Source: Plazaster borealis
Taxonomy: Eukaryota > Echinodermata > Asteroidea > Forcipulatida > Labidiasteridae
DNA: 64,000 nt
Direction of reading: 5' to 3'
NCBI GenBank assembly: GCA_021014325.1
Contig: CM037471.1
Coordinates: 18,434,818 to 18,498,817 of the forward strand
The position numbers and the translations under genes are program-made. Below the pieces are notes generated by a model. That model made no database searches. It was not told the origin of the DNA and saw only the letters and a program-made list of their open reading frames with translations. Positions 1 to 11,117 of this stretch are shown piece after piece; within the stretch, counting starts at the first letter, position 1, and every line of letters starts with the position of its first letter.

Positions 1-2704
1 CACTCCCCTTGAGGACCATTAGGCTCACTCCCCTTCAGACCATTAGGCTCATTCCCCTTTCAGACCATTGGACTCACTCCCCTTTCAGACCATGGACTCA
101 CTCCCCTTTAGACCATTAGCCTCATTCCCCTTTCAGACCATGGACTCACTCCCTTTCAGACCATTAGACTCAATCCCCTTTCAGACCATGGACTCACTCC
201 CTTTCAACCCATTTGACTCAACCCGTTCAGACCACTAGACTCAATCCCCTTCAGATCGTTAAAATTGCTCTCCTTCAGACCATTGGACTCAGCCCCCTTC
301 AGACCATTGGACTCACCCTCTTTCGACCACTAGACTCAATCCCCTTCAGACCATTAGAATTGCTCTCCTTCAGACCATTGGACTCGCCCCTTTCAAACCA
401 TTGGACTCACTCCCCTTTAGACCATTACACTCACACCCTTCAGACCATTGGACTCAATCCCTTAAGATCACTGAACTTATTCCCCCTCTCAGACCATTAG
501 ACTCATTCCCCTTTCAGACCGTTATAATTGCTTTCCTTCAGACCATTGCACCCACTCCCCTTCAGACCATTAGACTCACTCCCCTTCAGACCAATAGACT
601 CATGCCCCTTATAGACCATTGGGTTGAGTCCAATGGTGTGAAGGGGTGAGTCCTATGGTCTGAAGGAGAGCAATTCTAACGGTCTGAAGGGGATTGAGTC
701 TAGTGGTTGAAAGAGGGTGAGTCCAATGGTCTGAAGTGGATTGGGTCCAGTGGTCTGAAGGGGGGTGAGTCTAATTGTGAAAGGGAAGTGATTCTAATGG
801 TCTAAACGGGAGTGACTCACTCTCCTCCAGACCATTGGACTCACTCTTCTTCAACTCTTGGGCTCACTCCCCTCCAGACCATTGGACTAACTCTCCTTCT
901 TAAGGGATTGAGTCCAATAGTCTGAAGGGTGTGAGTCCAATGGTCTGAAGGAGAGCAATTCTAATGGTCTAAAGGGGAGTGTGTCCAATGGTCTGAAGGG
1001 GGCTGAGTCCAATGGTCTGAAGGAGAGCAATTCTAACGGTCTGAAGGGGATTGAGTCTAGTGGTCTGAAGGGGTTGAGTCAAATTGGTTGAAAGGGAGTG
1101 AGTCCATGGTCTGAAAGGGGAATGAGTCTAATGGTCTAAAGGGGGTGAGTCCAATGGTCTGAAAGGGGAATGAGTAAAATGGTCTGAAGGGGAGTGAGCC
1201 TAATGGTCTGAAGGGGAGTGAGTCCATGGTCTGAAAGGGAGTGAGCCTAATGGTCTGAAGGGGAGTGAGTTTAATGGTCTAAGGGGGAGTGAGTCAATGA
1301 TGTGAAGGGGAGTGAGTCAATGGTGTGAAGGGGAGTGAGTCGAATGGTCTGAAGGAGGTGAGTCAATGGTTTGAAGGAGATTGAGTCAACTGTCTGAAAG
1401 GGAGTGAGTCTAATGTTCTTGAGGGGGTGAGTTTATTGTTGGGAAGTGGAGTGAGTACAGTGGTCTGAAGGGGAGAGAATCAATGGTCTGAAGGGGAGTG
1501 AGTCTAATAGTCTGAATGAGAGTTAGTCCATTAGTCTGGAGGGGAGTGACTCCAATGGTCTGAAGGGGAGTGATCCCAATGGTCTGAATGGGTTGAGTCA
1601 ATGGTCTGAAGGGGAGTGACTCAATGGTTTGAAGGGAATGAGTCAATGGTGTGAAGGGGAGTGAGTCAATGGTGTGAAGGGGAGTGAGTCTAATGGTCTG
1701 AAGGGGGTGAGTCAATGGTCTAAAGGGGAGTGAGTCCAATGGTCTGAGGTGGAGTGATCCCAGTGGTCTGAAGGGGAGTGAGTCAATGGTTTGAAGGGGG
1801 ATTGAGTCAATTGTCTGAAAGGGAGTAAGTCTAATGGTATTAAGGGTTGAGTTTATTGTTCTGAAGTGGAATTGAGTCCAGTGGTCTGCGGGGGAGAGGG
1901 TCAATGGTCTAAAAGGGAGTGAGTCTAATGGCCTGAAGGAGAGTTAGTCCAATGGTCTGGAGGGGAGTGAGTCCAATGGTCTGAAGGGGAGTGAGTCCAA
2001 TGGTCTGGATGAGAATGAGTCCAATGCTCTGAGGTGGAGTGAGTCCAATGGTCTGAAGGGGATGGGGTCCCATGGTCTGGAAGGTAGTGAGCCCAATCGT
2101 CTGAAGTGGAATGAGTCCAATGGTCTGAAGGGGAGTGAGTCCAGTGGTCTAAAATGGTGTGAGTCAATGGTCCGTAGGGGAGTGAGTCCAGTGGTGTAAA
2201 GGGGAGTGAGTCAATGGTGGGAGGGGAATGGTTCCAATGTTCCGAAGAGGTTGAGTCAATGGTGTGAATGGGAGTGAGTCAATGGTCTGAATGGGAGTGG
2301 GTCAATGGTCTGAATGGGAGTGAGTCAATGGTCTGAAAGGGAGTGTGTCTAATGTTCTGAAGTGGAGTGAGTCCAGTAGTCTGAAGGGGAGTGAGTCAAT
2401 GGTCTGAAGGGGGTGAGTCAATGGCTTGAAGGGGAGTGAGTTAATTGTCTGAAAGGGAGTGAGTCTAATGGTCTCGAGGGGGTGAGTATAATGGTCTAAA
2501 AAGGAGTGAGTCCAGTGGTCTGAAGGGGAGTGAGTCAATGGTCTGAAAGGGTTGAGTCAATGGTCTGTAGGGGAGTCAGTCTTATGGTCTGAAGGGGTTG
2601 AGTCCATGATCTGAAGGGGGTTAGTCCAATGGTCTGGGGGTGAGTCTAATGGTCTAAAGAGGGGTGATTCCAGTGGTCTGAAGAGGGTGAGTCCAATGGT
2701 CTAA
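1..2704. repeat. Minisatellite of ~24-bp units with orientation switches
   Basis: About 110 diverged units built on CAGACCATTGGACTCACTCC fill the left end and continue past the window edge. Units read in one orientation at about 1-620 and 815-900, and as the reverse complement at about 621-814 and 901-2704. Because many units are 24 bp, a multiple of three, long open frames with an eight-residue period arise on both strands; these frames are not genes, since they shift between registers and resemble no protein. The array ends sharply at about 2704, where ordinary AT-rich sequence begins. Confidence 0.95.
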
Positions 2705-5032
2705 TCTAACTACGCCCTGTAAAAAAGGCGTATTGGGTGATAGACATCTAATTCCAAGCAACCCAAATTTACCATCCTACGGTTCTCTCAAAAAAGTGTA
2801 TACATACTATCCTGATCTTCTTTCATATGAAAGGATTTAAGTATTCTCCTAGACTAAAGGATTAGGCTAATCCTCGAGGGTCCCCATTGTGTTAGATTAA
2901 TGAATAGATAAGCCAGATTGGATGAACATTAGATGAAGCAAATGGCTGCATTGATTTTATTCATCAATGTATCTTGTAAGTGAAACCAAACAAAACAAAG
3001 CAACAAGTAAAGAGAGGTTGGGGATTCCCACGCATAAAACCAATTTAGATTCATTACAGGAAAGGCTTGTTTGTTCTTGCATGACTCATCATGGAAGATA
3101 AATCCTCCAACCTGATTTTCGAAAATCTTGGCCTTAATAAGCGAAATTCAGTTCAGGATGATACTTTTAAATACAACTCTGCATGGGGAGACATTTTACA
3201 ACTTCGACACCGCTTTCTTCGGTCAATTTGTTTTTATTTTTTAACAAAAAATTCGCATCAGCAAAGCTGTGCTTTTGGTGATAATTATTTTTGATGAATT
3301 TGATGAACGGGTGGTCTTGAAAAAAAAACAGTGTTGAGGTTTCTCCTTCCATTTTGAAATAATTTTTAATAAAACTGGCGTAATGTTTGATTATAAAAGA
3401 CTTGGTCCTAGTATACAAATTTAAACATGACACAATCTCATGGGAATAGTGTATCAATCGCAAAATAATGAAGTATGACAACACGTTTAAAATTTAACAT
3501 TATTATAATTTTGAGTTTATGACAAAGAAATTACTTTTCAAACATGAGAATTGTTCTTAACCTAGTGGTGTTTATCATAAAACTCGGAAAAAAGGGAATA
3601 CAGTAGTCCTCGTCTCGGCTGCCTAGTATTATGTAAAACACATATATTGTATTAAGCAGTGCACATAAACCTTTTTAAAAATGTATTTTTTGTTTTCAAA
3701 CATATGACAGCTTTAGAATTATTTGAGGGACAGAAATGATAAAGCTGATAATAATAAGAATATTATTTTTTGATAGCATCTATAAAATTATGTATTTTTT
3801 AATCAAATGATTCTATTGGAAGCTGTATTGCGTTACGAATCTTCCACGTTAGACATGTTCATGATAGATGGTTTTCTGACTTTGTAAAACATTTTTGCAT
3901 TAAACAACAACTGACCGTGTTTGTCAACTTTTCTTCTTGAGACGATCTGAGCATACTAATGGAAACGTCTCGTTGTTACAACGGATATTTTCGGAACAAC
4001 CACAACTCACTGGAGAGATACTGACATGTTGTTACCTCAAACCTTCATCAGTGCTCTCCCTTAACGGTGGAGGTCCGCTGGGCAAATGCCAGTTTAATAC
4101 AGCCAAGGAACAGTCAAAATTCTGTCCAACTAGTCCGGCTAGCTAGTCATGGAAATCACTGATTGTTCATATTGCTTAAAACTACTAAATCCATTATTTT
4201 ACACAGATAAAAAACATAAGTACAATTTTCTAACACTGGGTAAAAAGTGTAGGTTGTGGGGGGTTCTTTTGATTTGTCTTCCCGTCCCCCAACTGTTTTG
4301 CTCGAGTTAGAGAGGGCGGATGCACCCCCCTCCCCCGTGGTCGTACGCCTATGGGCGGATGGTTATTATCCTGGAGGGTTATATCATCATAGAGCAAAGT
4401 ACATCATAGAGAAATGACCTTCTCTGACCCCGTTTACACCAGATCCAGAATGCCGGATCAGACCCGGTTCAGATCCGGCAATGTGTTCTCACCCAGATAG
4501 ATAGTTCGAAGAAGCTCCACTTATGCTCCATCGGGCCCCCTTGTCATCGGTTCCATTTCGATCGTGTATAGACCAATAGCCTACTATTCATAACCCCCGA
4601 GGGGGGTTAGCGTCTTAAACCCACTTCTCATGCCATACTTTCCTTAATCTGTTTGCTGATCTGATCCGTCACCTATTTGTCACATTTTGTCGCTGCCTCT
4701 TATCGGGTGTGAAGGCACAATCATATCTAGGGGATTATCCTCTTCAATATGCTCCACAATGTCGACCCATGATCGACCAATAATAGGGTTACAAACCACT
4801 CTGTTTTGATACCACCTGCGTGTAAAAAGTCCGGTGTCATTTTCCAGTTCAAACTAATTTGACAATGCGAGTGTTTACATAAATCGCGCCCTCTCGTGAA
4901 ATAAATTGTTTGCGTCAGGGGCCATATACTTCTCTTTTCAAAGAGCAATGACGTTCTAGTTTACACTTGACGTTCTCCTTCTGTCGTGTGTGGGAATACA
5001 TGTTCTTTATTTATTTCTAAAAGTAACACGTT
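2705..5032. other. AT-rich intergenic spacer, no gene seen
   Basis: Both strands contain only short open frames (about 105 codons at most) without recognisable domains, and no splice-linked exon series was found. Sequence at about 4430-4530 carries short inverted copies of GATCCGG, possibly a degraded mobile element. Confidence 0.6.
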
Positions 5033-5439
5033 AAAGGTAGGGTCATACTTTGGTAATGGCACACAAATTGTGTAAGTTTTATCTGAAAGTCTACTGGTTA
5101 TAAAGATGGTAATGGCAGTAAGCATCCTGCGAAATTATGTAGTCTGAAGTTGATAAGAAATCAATAAAAAGAAGGTCGAAATTTTAGATCTCTAAATATC
5201 GCCAAAAGGCGGCTTTTGGGAATTCAAATGTCCGTGGTGTCCGTTTTTGAATGCTGCGGCCAGAGATGCGGTTGGTAACCTCGTCACCTCGATTAGACTT
5301 TCTTGATGAAAATACCGTGATAGTGTTTTGCTGTATTCAGCTGAAACTTTCGCAAATGACTTTTATTGTATCTTTATTTATAGTTTGTCCGATAAATCAG
5401 CATTACGTTGACAAAAAGCAATATTATAACCCTACCTTT
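5033..5439. mobile_element. MITE with AAAGGTAGGGT ends (copy 1)
   Basis: The element begins AAAGGTAGGGT and ends ACCCTACCTTT, a short terminal inverted repeat. A second copy lies at 50438-50886 with the same internal landmarks, including a run ending in TCAGCATTACGTTGACAAAA near the right end. No transposase is encoded. Confidence 0.75.
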
Positions 5440-5745
5440 GAGAAAAGTTGAGAGTTATAAGTTGTCGGATCCTTGTTGTAAGAACTCTTCGGTTATGAGA
5501 AAATTGTCCATATAGGAAATTCCTGTAATGGTTAACGGCATGGCCATTGACTCAATGCCGCTGTATAGGCCGTCGTGGGATCTCCCGTGATTGGTCCATG
5601 TACACGAGGGAATCCCCCCCCCCCGCTTACTAAGCCCCTTTGAAATTCTGTACCCAAAGGAATTGTTCTTCCCATATTAAAATGTGTATTAAAATGTTCT
5701 GCACTGTTCGCTTGGTTTGTGGACTGTGCAGTGTACACTATTTGA

Positions 5746-5865
5746 CAGTGTTGTAGTCGAGTCCTCACCATCCGAGTCCGAGCCCGAGGGGGAGTCCTTG
5801 GTGTCTGAGGGGGAAGGGGAGTCCGAGTCCTTCAAAAAGGACTCGAGGGGAGTCCTACAACAGTG
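5746..5865. mobile_element. Small inverted-repeat element rich in GAGTCC
   Basis: The left end CAGTGTTGTAGTCGAGTCC is matched imperfectly by the inverted right end GGAGTCCTACAACAGTG. Between them GAGTCC and its reverse complement recur many times, so the strand can fold on itself. It abuts a SINE on the right. Confidence 0.6.
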
Positions 5866-5869
5866 CTAT

Positions 5870-6150
5870 TTGAGCCTTGCAGTTTAGAGCACCGGACTCA
5901 AGCTCTGGTGTTTCGGATCAGCAGAGTGTGGGTTCGAGTCCCGTTCATGACACTTGTGTCCTTAAGCAAGACACTTAACCACTATTGCTTCGTCCTTTGG
6001 ATGGGACGTGGAGAGCCGTAGGTCCCGTGTGTTGTGTAATTCACATAAAAGAATACAGTTACACTTATCGCTAAGAAAAAGGGTTTCCCCGGTGTGTCTT
6101 GCAGTGGCTTCTGAATGCGCCGCAGCACCTTGTAAAACCTTATAAGGTGC
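5870..6150 (+). mobile_element. tRNA-derived SINE
   Basis: A box-A-like stretch (AGTTTAGAGCACCGGACTC) and a box B (GGGTTCGAGTCCC) lie about 50 bp apart, as in a Ser/Leu-type tRNA with a long variable arm. They are followed by a shared body containing TCCTTAAGCAAGACACTTAA and GATGGGACGT. Related copies on the minus strand at 29456-29632, 32938-33073 and 59163-59340 share the tRNA part, the body or both. The 5' end looks decayed, so this is not a functional tRNA gene. Confidence 0.8.
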
Positions 6151-7478
6151 TACATGAATTTGGTCTCATCATTTTCAAAAACCTGTTTCTTTCTGTTCAA
6201 TCGCCTTGAGTACCTTATTGGTAGATACGTGCGCTATATAAGACTACAAATTAACATGTTATTATTATTATTGTATAGTAGTAGTATAGTAGTAATCGTT
6301 AACTTTCGAACATGTGCTGTTGGAAACGAATTGGGGAGTGCACGAAAAGAAGAGGGATTTGTTTTGGCTCTTGAGGGCGCCCTGCATTTTACAGTGTATT
6401 GCCCACGGACATAATAGTACCTAGTCCGAATCATAGCACGTATTTAATGCTTTACGGGACAAGCTTGAGCGAGAATAAAAGCCAGATGATAACTGTGGAT
6501 TGTTAAATACTTAAAAATAGAAACTCGGTTCTTATTTCGATTTTACCAATCGAAATAATTACGCCCAAATTCATAAACTCGCAATTTTTCAAAATCAGAG
6601 ACACACTAAAACTGTATGACAATTTTCATAGGTTGGTAAATGACAGTGTTGGTGCCGGTAAAACCTATAGAACATTGGAATGAATATACTACAAAAGTAA
6701 CATAATATGTAAATGCAAAACATTATTTGATAATGGCCTCACGTTTCGACTCCTGGCAGAGTATTTCTCAAGGGCTCAATAACAACACATCGCAAATATA
6801 CAAGTATACTAGTGCAACAGAAGCATTCAGTCAACAATAATAGGATGATTGAAAACTTAGTGCAGAGTTTGTGGAAAACCTATTGAGGGTTGGAATGAAT
6901 GCACTCATGCAACAACTAATGATGTATGATAAAAAAAAACTTGATGCATTACTGAGAAAACACTCTGAATAACAAAGTAACTTACTAGTCGTCTATATAC
7001 GTTACTACACCACACAGTGGACGGGCGTTAATATTCATTATAAGTCAGCGACAGGAATATCAGAAGAGTTCAACTTCATTAAGTGATTTCTATTTTTAAA
7101 CATTAACAAGCAAAGATCCTACACGGCTTCGGTTTGTGGTGCTTATTACATTAAGTTGCGTATACACGACCCGCTTGTGCCATCGGAAGAAAGCAATTTA
7201 TATAAATTGTCAAGTTAAATAAACCTCGAGTGGCGAAATTGTTAATGGACAAGATGAAAGAAATTAACTTGCGCTCACACGGAGTCTAAAGCAAAAGCCA
7301 TACTCTAATTATTATTTTGAAAAGACAAAGTGGCCATACACCAACACGATCTGTTTATATAAAATATAAAATTACACGTTTTGCCGTACCCTGTAACACT
7401 TTGGAAGCCAAAAAACCTCAATTGTCTTTGTGGAGATGTAATAATGGGGACTACGGTTTAATCATTTATTAAGGATTA
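6151..7478. other. AT-rich intergenic spacer, no gene seen
   Basis: No exon-like series or conserved protein segment was found. A stretch near 6735-6775 (ACGTTTCGACTCCTGGCAGA) resembles one at about 11070-11100 and may be a fragment of an unidentified retroelement. Confidence 0.5.
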
Positions 7479-7650
7479 GGGTCCAATTTAATAGAGCTGC
7501 ATAAGCAGACATTGATGTGCTAAAACTAAGCAGGATACCACTTGCCAACGCTACATATTATAATTGGCTGGTAACCCTTTCCTGGTTAGCAGAGTTGTTT
7601 TGTGCTGAGCTAAATTTTGTGCTTTTTAAGCAGCTCTGTGAAATTGGGTC
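7479..7650. mobile_element. MITE of the GGGCCCAATTTCATAGAGCT family
   Basis: The left end is GGGTCCAATTTAATAGAGCT and the right end is AGCAGCTCTGTGAAATTGGGTC, which are imperfect inverted repeats. The family recurs at 13231, 19989, 25368, 33456, 44700 and 62587. The inside is rich in AAGCAG/CTGCTT words and encodes nothing. Confidence 0.75.
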
Positions 7651-8783
7651 TTAGTTGGTGCCCTTGTTCAAATCCCATTACGGACCGAAGCCTCACAATG
7701 TGACCAATGTTTTCAGTGATTGCTTGACCACATGGGTCTTTCTTTTAGGGCTGTCTTCCAACATGTTTAAAATGAACACTGTCGTCTCTCTTCATGCCAA
7801 ATACTTCTCTACTTCAACTTTTGATTTTTTTTACAAGAAATGTACCATAAATATTTAAACAGTGATAGTTTTTAGATAATATAAAGGTTGAGCAGTGAGC
7901 AACAATTATCATGATGTTAAAAAATAAAATGAAATGTCAGCTAAGAGACTTAACATACTTATATCCGACATGGCAACCTAACCAAATTGAATGATGCTTT
8001 TTATATTAAAGCCATGGGCACGGAGTCCAACTCGGATAATATTGTCCGACCTGGAGTTATTGTGCATGGAACGAATTGCACAGGCGTGTGATGTTAGAGG
8101 CGTGGTTAAGTCTTCGTCTGCGATTGGACGTTGTGATGGAAAGTCAGATAGTTCTTCTCTTCATAGAGTCGATGGTGTGTAGATGATGGTTGATATACGC
8201 TAATTGTCGCTCACTCTGCGGTCAGCCAGTACCGGCACTACGGAGAGATTTTGAGACTGCCAGTAGAATCTTTGAGGCATAGCAATGTTGCAGTGTAGTG
8301 TTGTTGGGTAACTACTAACTACTAACTAAACATAGATGTCCACAACAAAATCAGACTCGTTTCTCTGTCAATGGTTCACGGTCACGGTAGCAACTTGTCT
8401 CATGGTTTAAAAGGCATCCGTCAGAGGATCTCTAGCGGATTGCTGTAGATACGGTTCCTCTGGCAGACGGTACAGGACTGCGGGGTGTTTGCTGGAACGC
8501 CGCATGTTGAATGTCCGTCGTTCTTGTTGACGCCATATCCCGTAAATCAACTGTTGTTTAACAGCCAAGGAGTCCGCAGTAAAATTCTGCCAAGTGTTAA
8601 TACATGGAAGATGCAGTGATGGGTTTGCAGCGTTCGTCATTTTGTTCACACGACCAAACAACTTTATGTTGTCAAGCTTCTTTTTCGATTTGACAGCCTT
8701 TGGAGGGTTTAACTGAAAATCGTCTGTCTTCGTAGAAACTATTAAACAGAACCAGCTGTGTCAACCGGACATAAATGCATTGA

Positions 8784-10499
8784 ATGGGAATCATGGAAAA
8801 CAATTCAGCATTGATCACGATGGCACCGACTCCGACTTTCCTACCGTCTGCCGCGCCGGATGCCGGGGGCACGGACTACACGGGCCTGCATGACTTTAGG
8901 CTGGTCGTTCACGCTGCTGTGATGTTACTCGGCCTACCAGGGAACAGCCTGATCCTTTGCGTCTACTGGACCAAGAGGCATAAAACAAGCACCCACGTCT
9001 TGATCATGAGCCTGGCCTGGACTGATCTCACCGTGTGCCTGGTGAAAGTCTTGGACATCACCGCCGAGGCGTATCTTCTCGCAGGAAAACGGTACCCGGC
9101 AGTGATCCATATCTTGTTACCATTGGAGAACACGGCCGTCGCTGCGACAATCATGATCACCACTTTCATCGCAGCTGATCGCTACGACTGTGTGTGTCGT
9201 CCTCACCGGCGCTTCTTCACGACCAGACGGGCTAAGATAGCAGCAGTCGGGTCGATGTTGCTGTCATTCGTCATTAATGCCCCAGCGTTCATTCTCGTGT
9301 CCACGACAACTGATAGTCTCGTCCTAAGGATACTTGTCTACTCGTCACAGTTAGTTTCTTATGTTATTTTGCTTGTCACCATCGCACTGTGTTACAGACA
9401 AGTTTATCTGACGATCCGGAATCACGCACGAGTCAATGGGACCCGGCCTGTACCCGAAGGTCGATCTCGACAGCCGTATGGAGTGCCGAAGCCGTCAGAA
9501 TCGAATGACTGGATGGCCAATGACAAGGGCATCTGGGTAACCACAAGTAAGACTTTGTCAAGTTGCAACCCGCCTTTGGTGCACAGGGGAGATCATGAAC
9601 AATTTAGTTCACGCTGTGAAATATCCGAAGAGCAGGTCCCGACACGTAAAAACTTCAAGACTGAACAAAATTCAAATCAAAATCGAATTAAATCAGTAGC
9701 TTATGACAAAGAAATATTGACACCCACCACAAAATCTTTGCCGGAGTTTGGCCCACGCATAATAAAAGTAAATGAGGCATTTGACCCATGTGATGTAACA
9801 CCTGCTTCGCCCGAATATACGGCCCAAGGAAATGGAATGGATCCAACAAGCAGTCAGTCTACAAAGCAGGACATAATTGGTTCAATTGTGAACGAAAAAG
9901 GGGCTGGGACGTCCACTTGTCAATATGTAACTCAGACGAAAGACAAGAAAGCATTTTATTCTTGCCGCGAAAGAGGGAGGCCAAAGGCGGCCAAAGAGAT
10001 CGGAACGGTTCGAAAACTTAGCCGGGTTGCCGAACACGAAATGGTGCTTGATGAGGAGCGTGTGTCACCAGGTTCGTCTGGCGGGGAAGATTCACCATCG
10101 CAGCCCAGCACAGTGGTCAGACCGAAGGGTATTGGGGGAGAGCCCTCCACGAGCATGTGCCGAGTCCTCCCAAGAAAACTACCCAACAAAGTCACCACGT
10201 CTACGAGGTCATCGAAGAAGTACGACAGCTCGTCAGTGCTACAGCGCAAGACCACAAGGATGCTTTTCATCACCAGCTTGGTGTTCCTGCTATCGTGGCT
10301 GCCATATTGGATCTACGTCATCGGGTTATTGGTTCAATACAGCGGCGTGAACGTCAGTGAATCTTTCCAACATATCATAGAAGAATTCCAATTAATCATT
10401 TTCATCAACAACGTGGTCAACCCGCTAATTTACGGAATCTGGAATGCTAGATTTAGGAAAGACTGTCGGGAAGTATTTCGAAAGGCAAAGATCTGCTAG
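8784..10499 (+). CDS. Intronless class A (rhodopsin-like) G-protein-coupled receptor, ligand unknown
   Basis: The 571-residue frame has seven hydrophobic segments: about 38-62, 71-94, 106-131, 149-172, 180-208, 493-518 and 533-552. Class A landmarks are GNS in TM1 (N54), LAWTD in TM2 (D81), DRY at 132-134, SWLPY in TM6 (W505, P507), NPLIY at 546-550 and a short helix-8 tail. A third intracellular loop of about 280 residues, Ser/Thr/Lys-rich, separates TM5 from TM6. The usual Cys at the top of TM3 and its partner in the second extracellular loop are missing, as are the TM4 Trp and TM5 Pro. Position 3.32 is Glu rather than the amine-binding Asp. Met4 (8793) has the better start context (A at -3, G at +4) and may be the true start. 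One N-glycosylation sequon (N6) lies in the short N-terminus. Intronless class A receptors are expanded in sea urchins; this may belong to such a group, but the ligand cannot be inferred. Confidence 0.93.
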   Translation: MGIMENNSALITMAPTPTFLPSAAPDAGGTDYTGLHDFRLVVHAAVMLLGLPGNSLILCVYWTKRHKTSTHVLIMSLAWTDLTVCLVKVLDITAEAYLLAGKRYPAVIHILLPLENTAVAATIMITTFIAADRYDCVCRPHRRFFTTRRAKIAAVGSMLLSFVINAPAFILVSTTTDSLVLRILVYSSQLVSYVILLVTIALCYRQVYLTIRNHARVNGTRPVPEGRSRQPYGVPKPSESNDWMANDKGIWVTTSKTLSSCNPPLVHRGDHEQFSSRCEISEEQVPTRKNFKTEQNSNQNRIKSVAYDKEILTPTTKSLPEFGPRIIKVNEAFDPCDVTPASPEYTAQGNGMDPTSSQSTKQDIIGSIVNEKGAGTSTCQYVTQTKDKKAFYSCRERGRPKAAKEIGTVRKLSRVAEHEMVLDEERVSPGSSGGEDSPSQPSTVVRPKGIGGEPSTSMCRVLPRKLPNKVTTSTRSSKKYDSSSVLQRKTTRMLFITSLVFLLSWLPYWIYVIGLLVQYSGVNVSESFQHIIEEFQLIIFINNVVNPLIYGIWNARFRKDCREVFRKAKIC

Positions 10500-10669
10500 A
10501 CTGACACCATGAGAGGAGATGTGCGCTCATTCCAATGTCCGTTATTTTCGATAGGTAACCTGAGAAAAGTTTATTGAAAAGGTACACGCGTTTCACTGTG
10601 AAGCAACCGTACTGCTTCTTACACAATGCTTCGGTGCACAGAACAGTTACCTTTTACCCACTCTGGATT

Positions 10670-10675
10670 AATAAA
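10670..10675 (+). terminator. Poly(A) signal of the GPCR gene
   Basis: AATAAA lies about 170 bases after the TAG stop, a suitable distance for a short 3' UTR. It is the first canonical hexamer downstream on this strand. Confidence 0.65.
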
Positions 10676-11117
10676 CATGCCGTAACAAAGTGATATCAGC
10701 ATTTGACCAAAGGAAAGCCTTCAACAAGCTATTGTGTTCATTGTGTGTTAATATTGTAACCTTAAGGCAAAATAATCGACGTAATTGAATTAGCTGCTAT
10801 ACTGAGAGACAATTATTGTTCTCTTATGAGCGTTCCGAACATCAGCTTTTATTAATAATTGACAATGTTAACAAAAAGGGACAAAAATTGGGTGAACACA
10901 ATTAGCCCGATGTGATTCTGTTAATTTAGTGCAAGTGTCTAGCAAACTATCCTGTAACTTCTTCAGCAGCTTCTCTTTCGATGCAGGGACTATAGCAAAT
11001 TTAAAGGGGAATAAAAATACTAACATTGAGTACCTTTGCGAGTTCACCTCGGAATAATTGTTTGCCGCCCTCGACGTTTCGACTAGTGTCTCCAGTCGTC
11101 GTCAGGACGGCTAGATA
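10676..11117. other. Intergenic spacer, no gene seen
   Basis: AT-rich sequence with no supported exon. At about 11070-11105 a GC-richer stretch (CGACGTTTCGACTAGTGTCT) resembles the one near 6735 and could be a retroelement fragment. Confidence 0.5.

Noticed and set aside
213..2538. Open frames of 78-164 codons with periodic peptides on both strands
   Set aside because: They are by-products of the 24-bp tandem repeat; frames shift between units and no start, domain or homology supports a protein.
3167..3484. Minus-strand open frame of 105 codons
   Set aside because: AT-rich composition, no domain, no splice context; expected by chance at this base composition.
9956..10360. Extra open frames on both strands inside the receptor gene
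   Set aside because: They are shadows of the loop region of the receptor frame.
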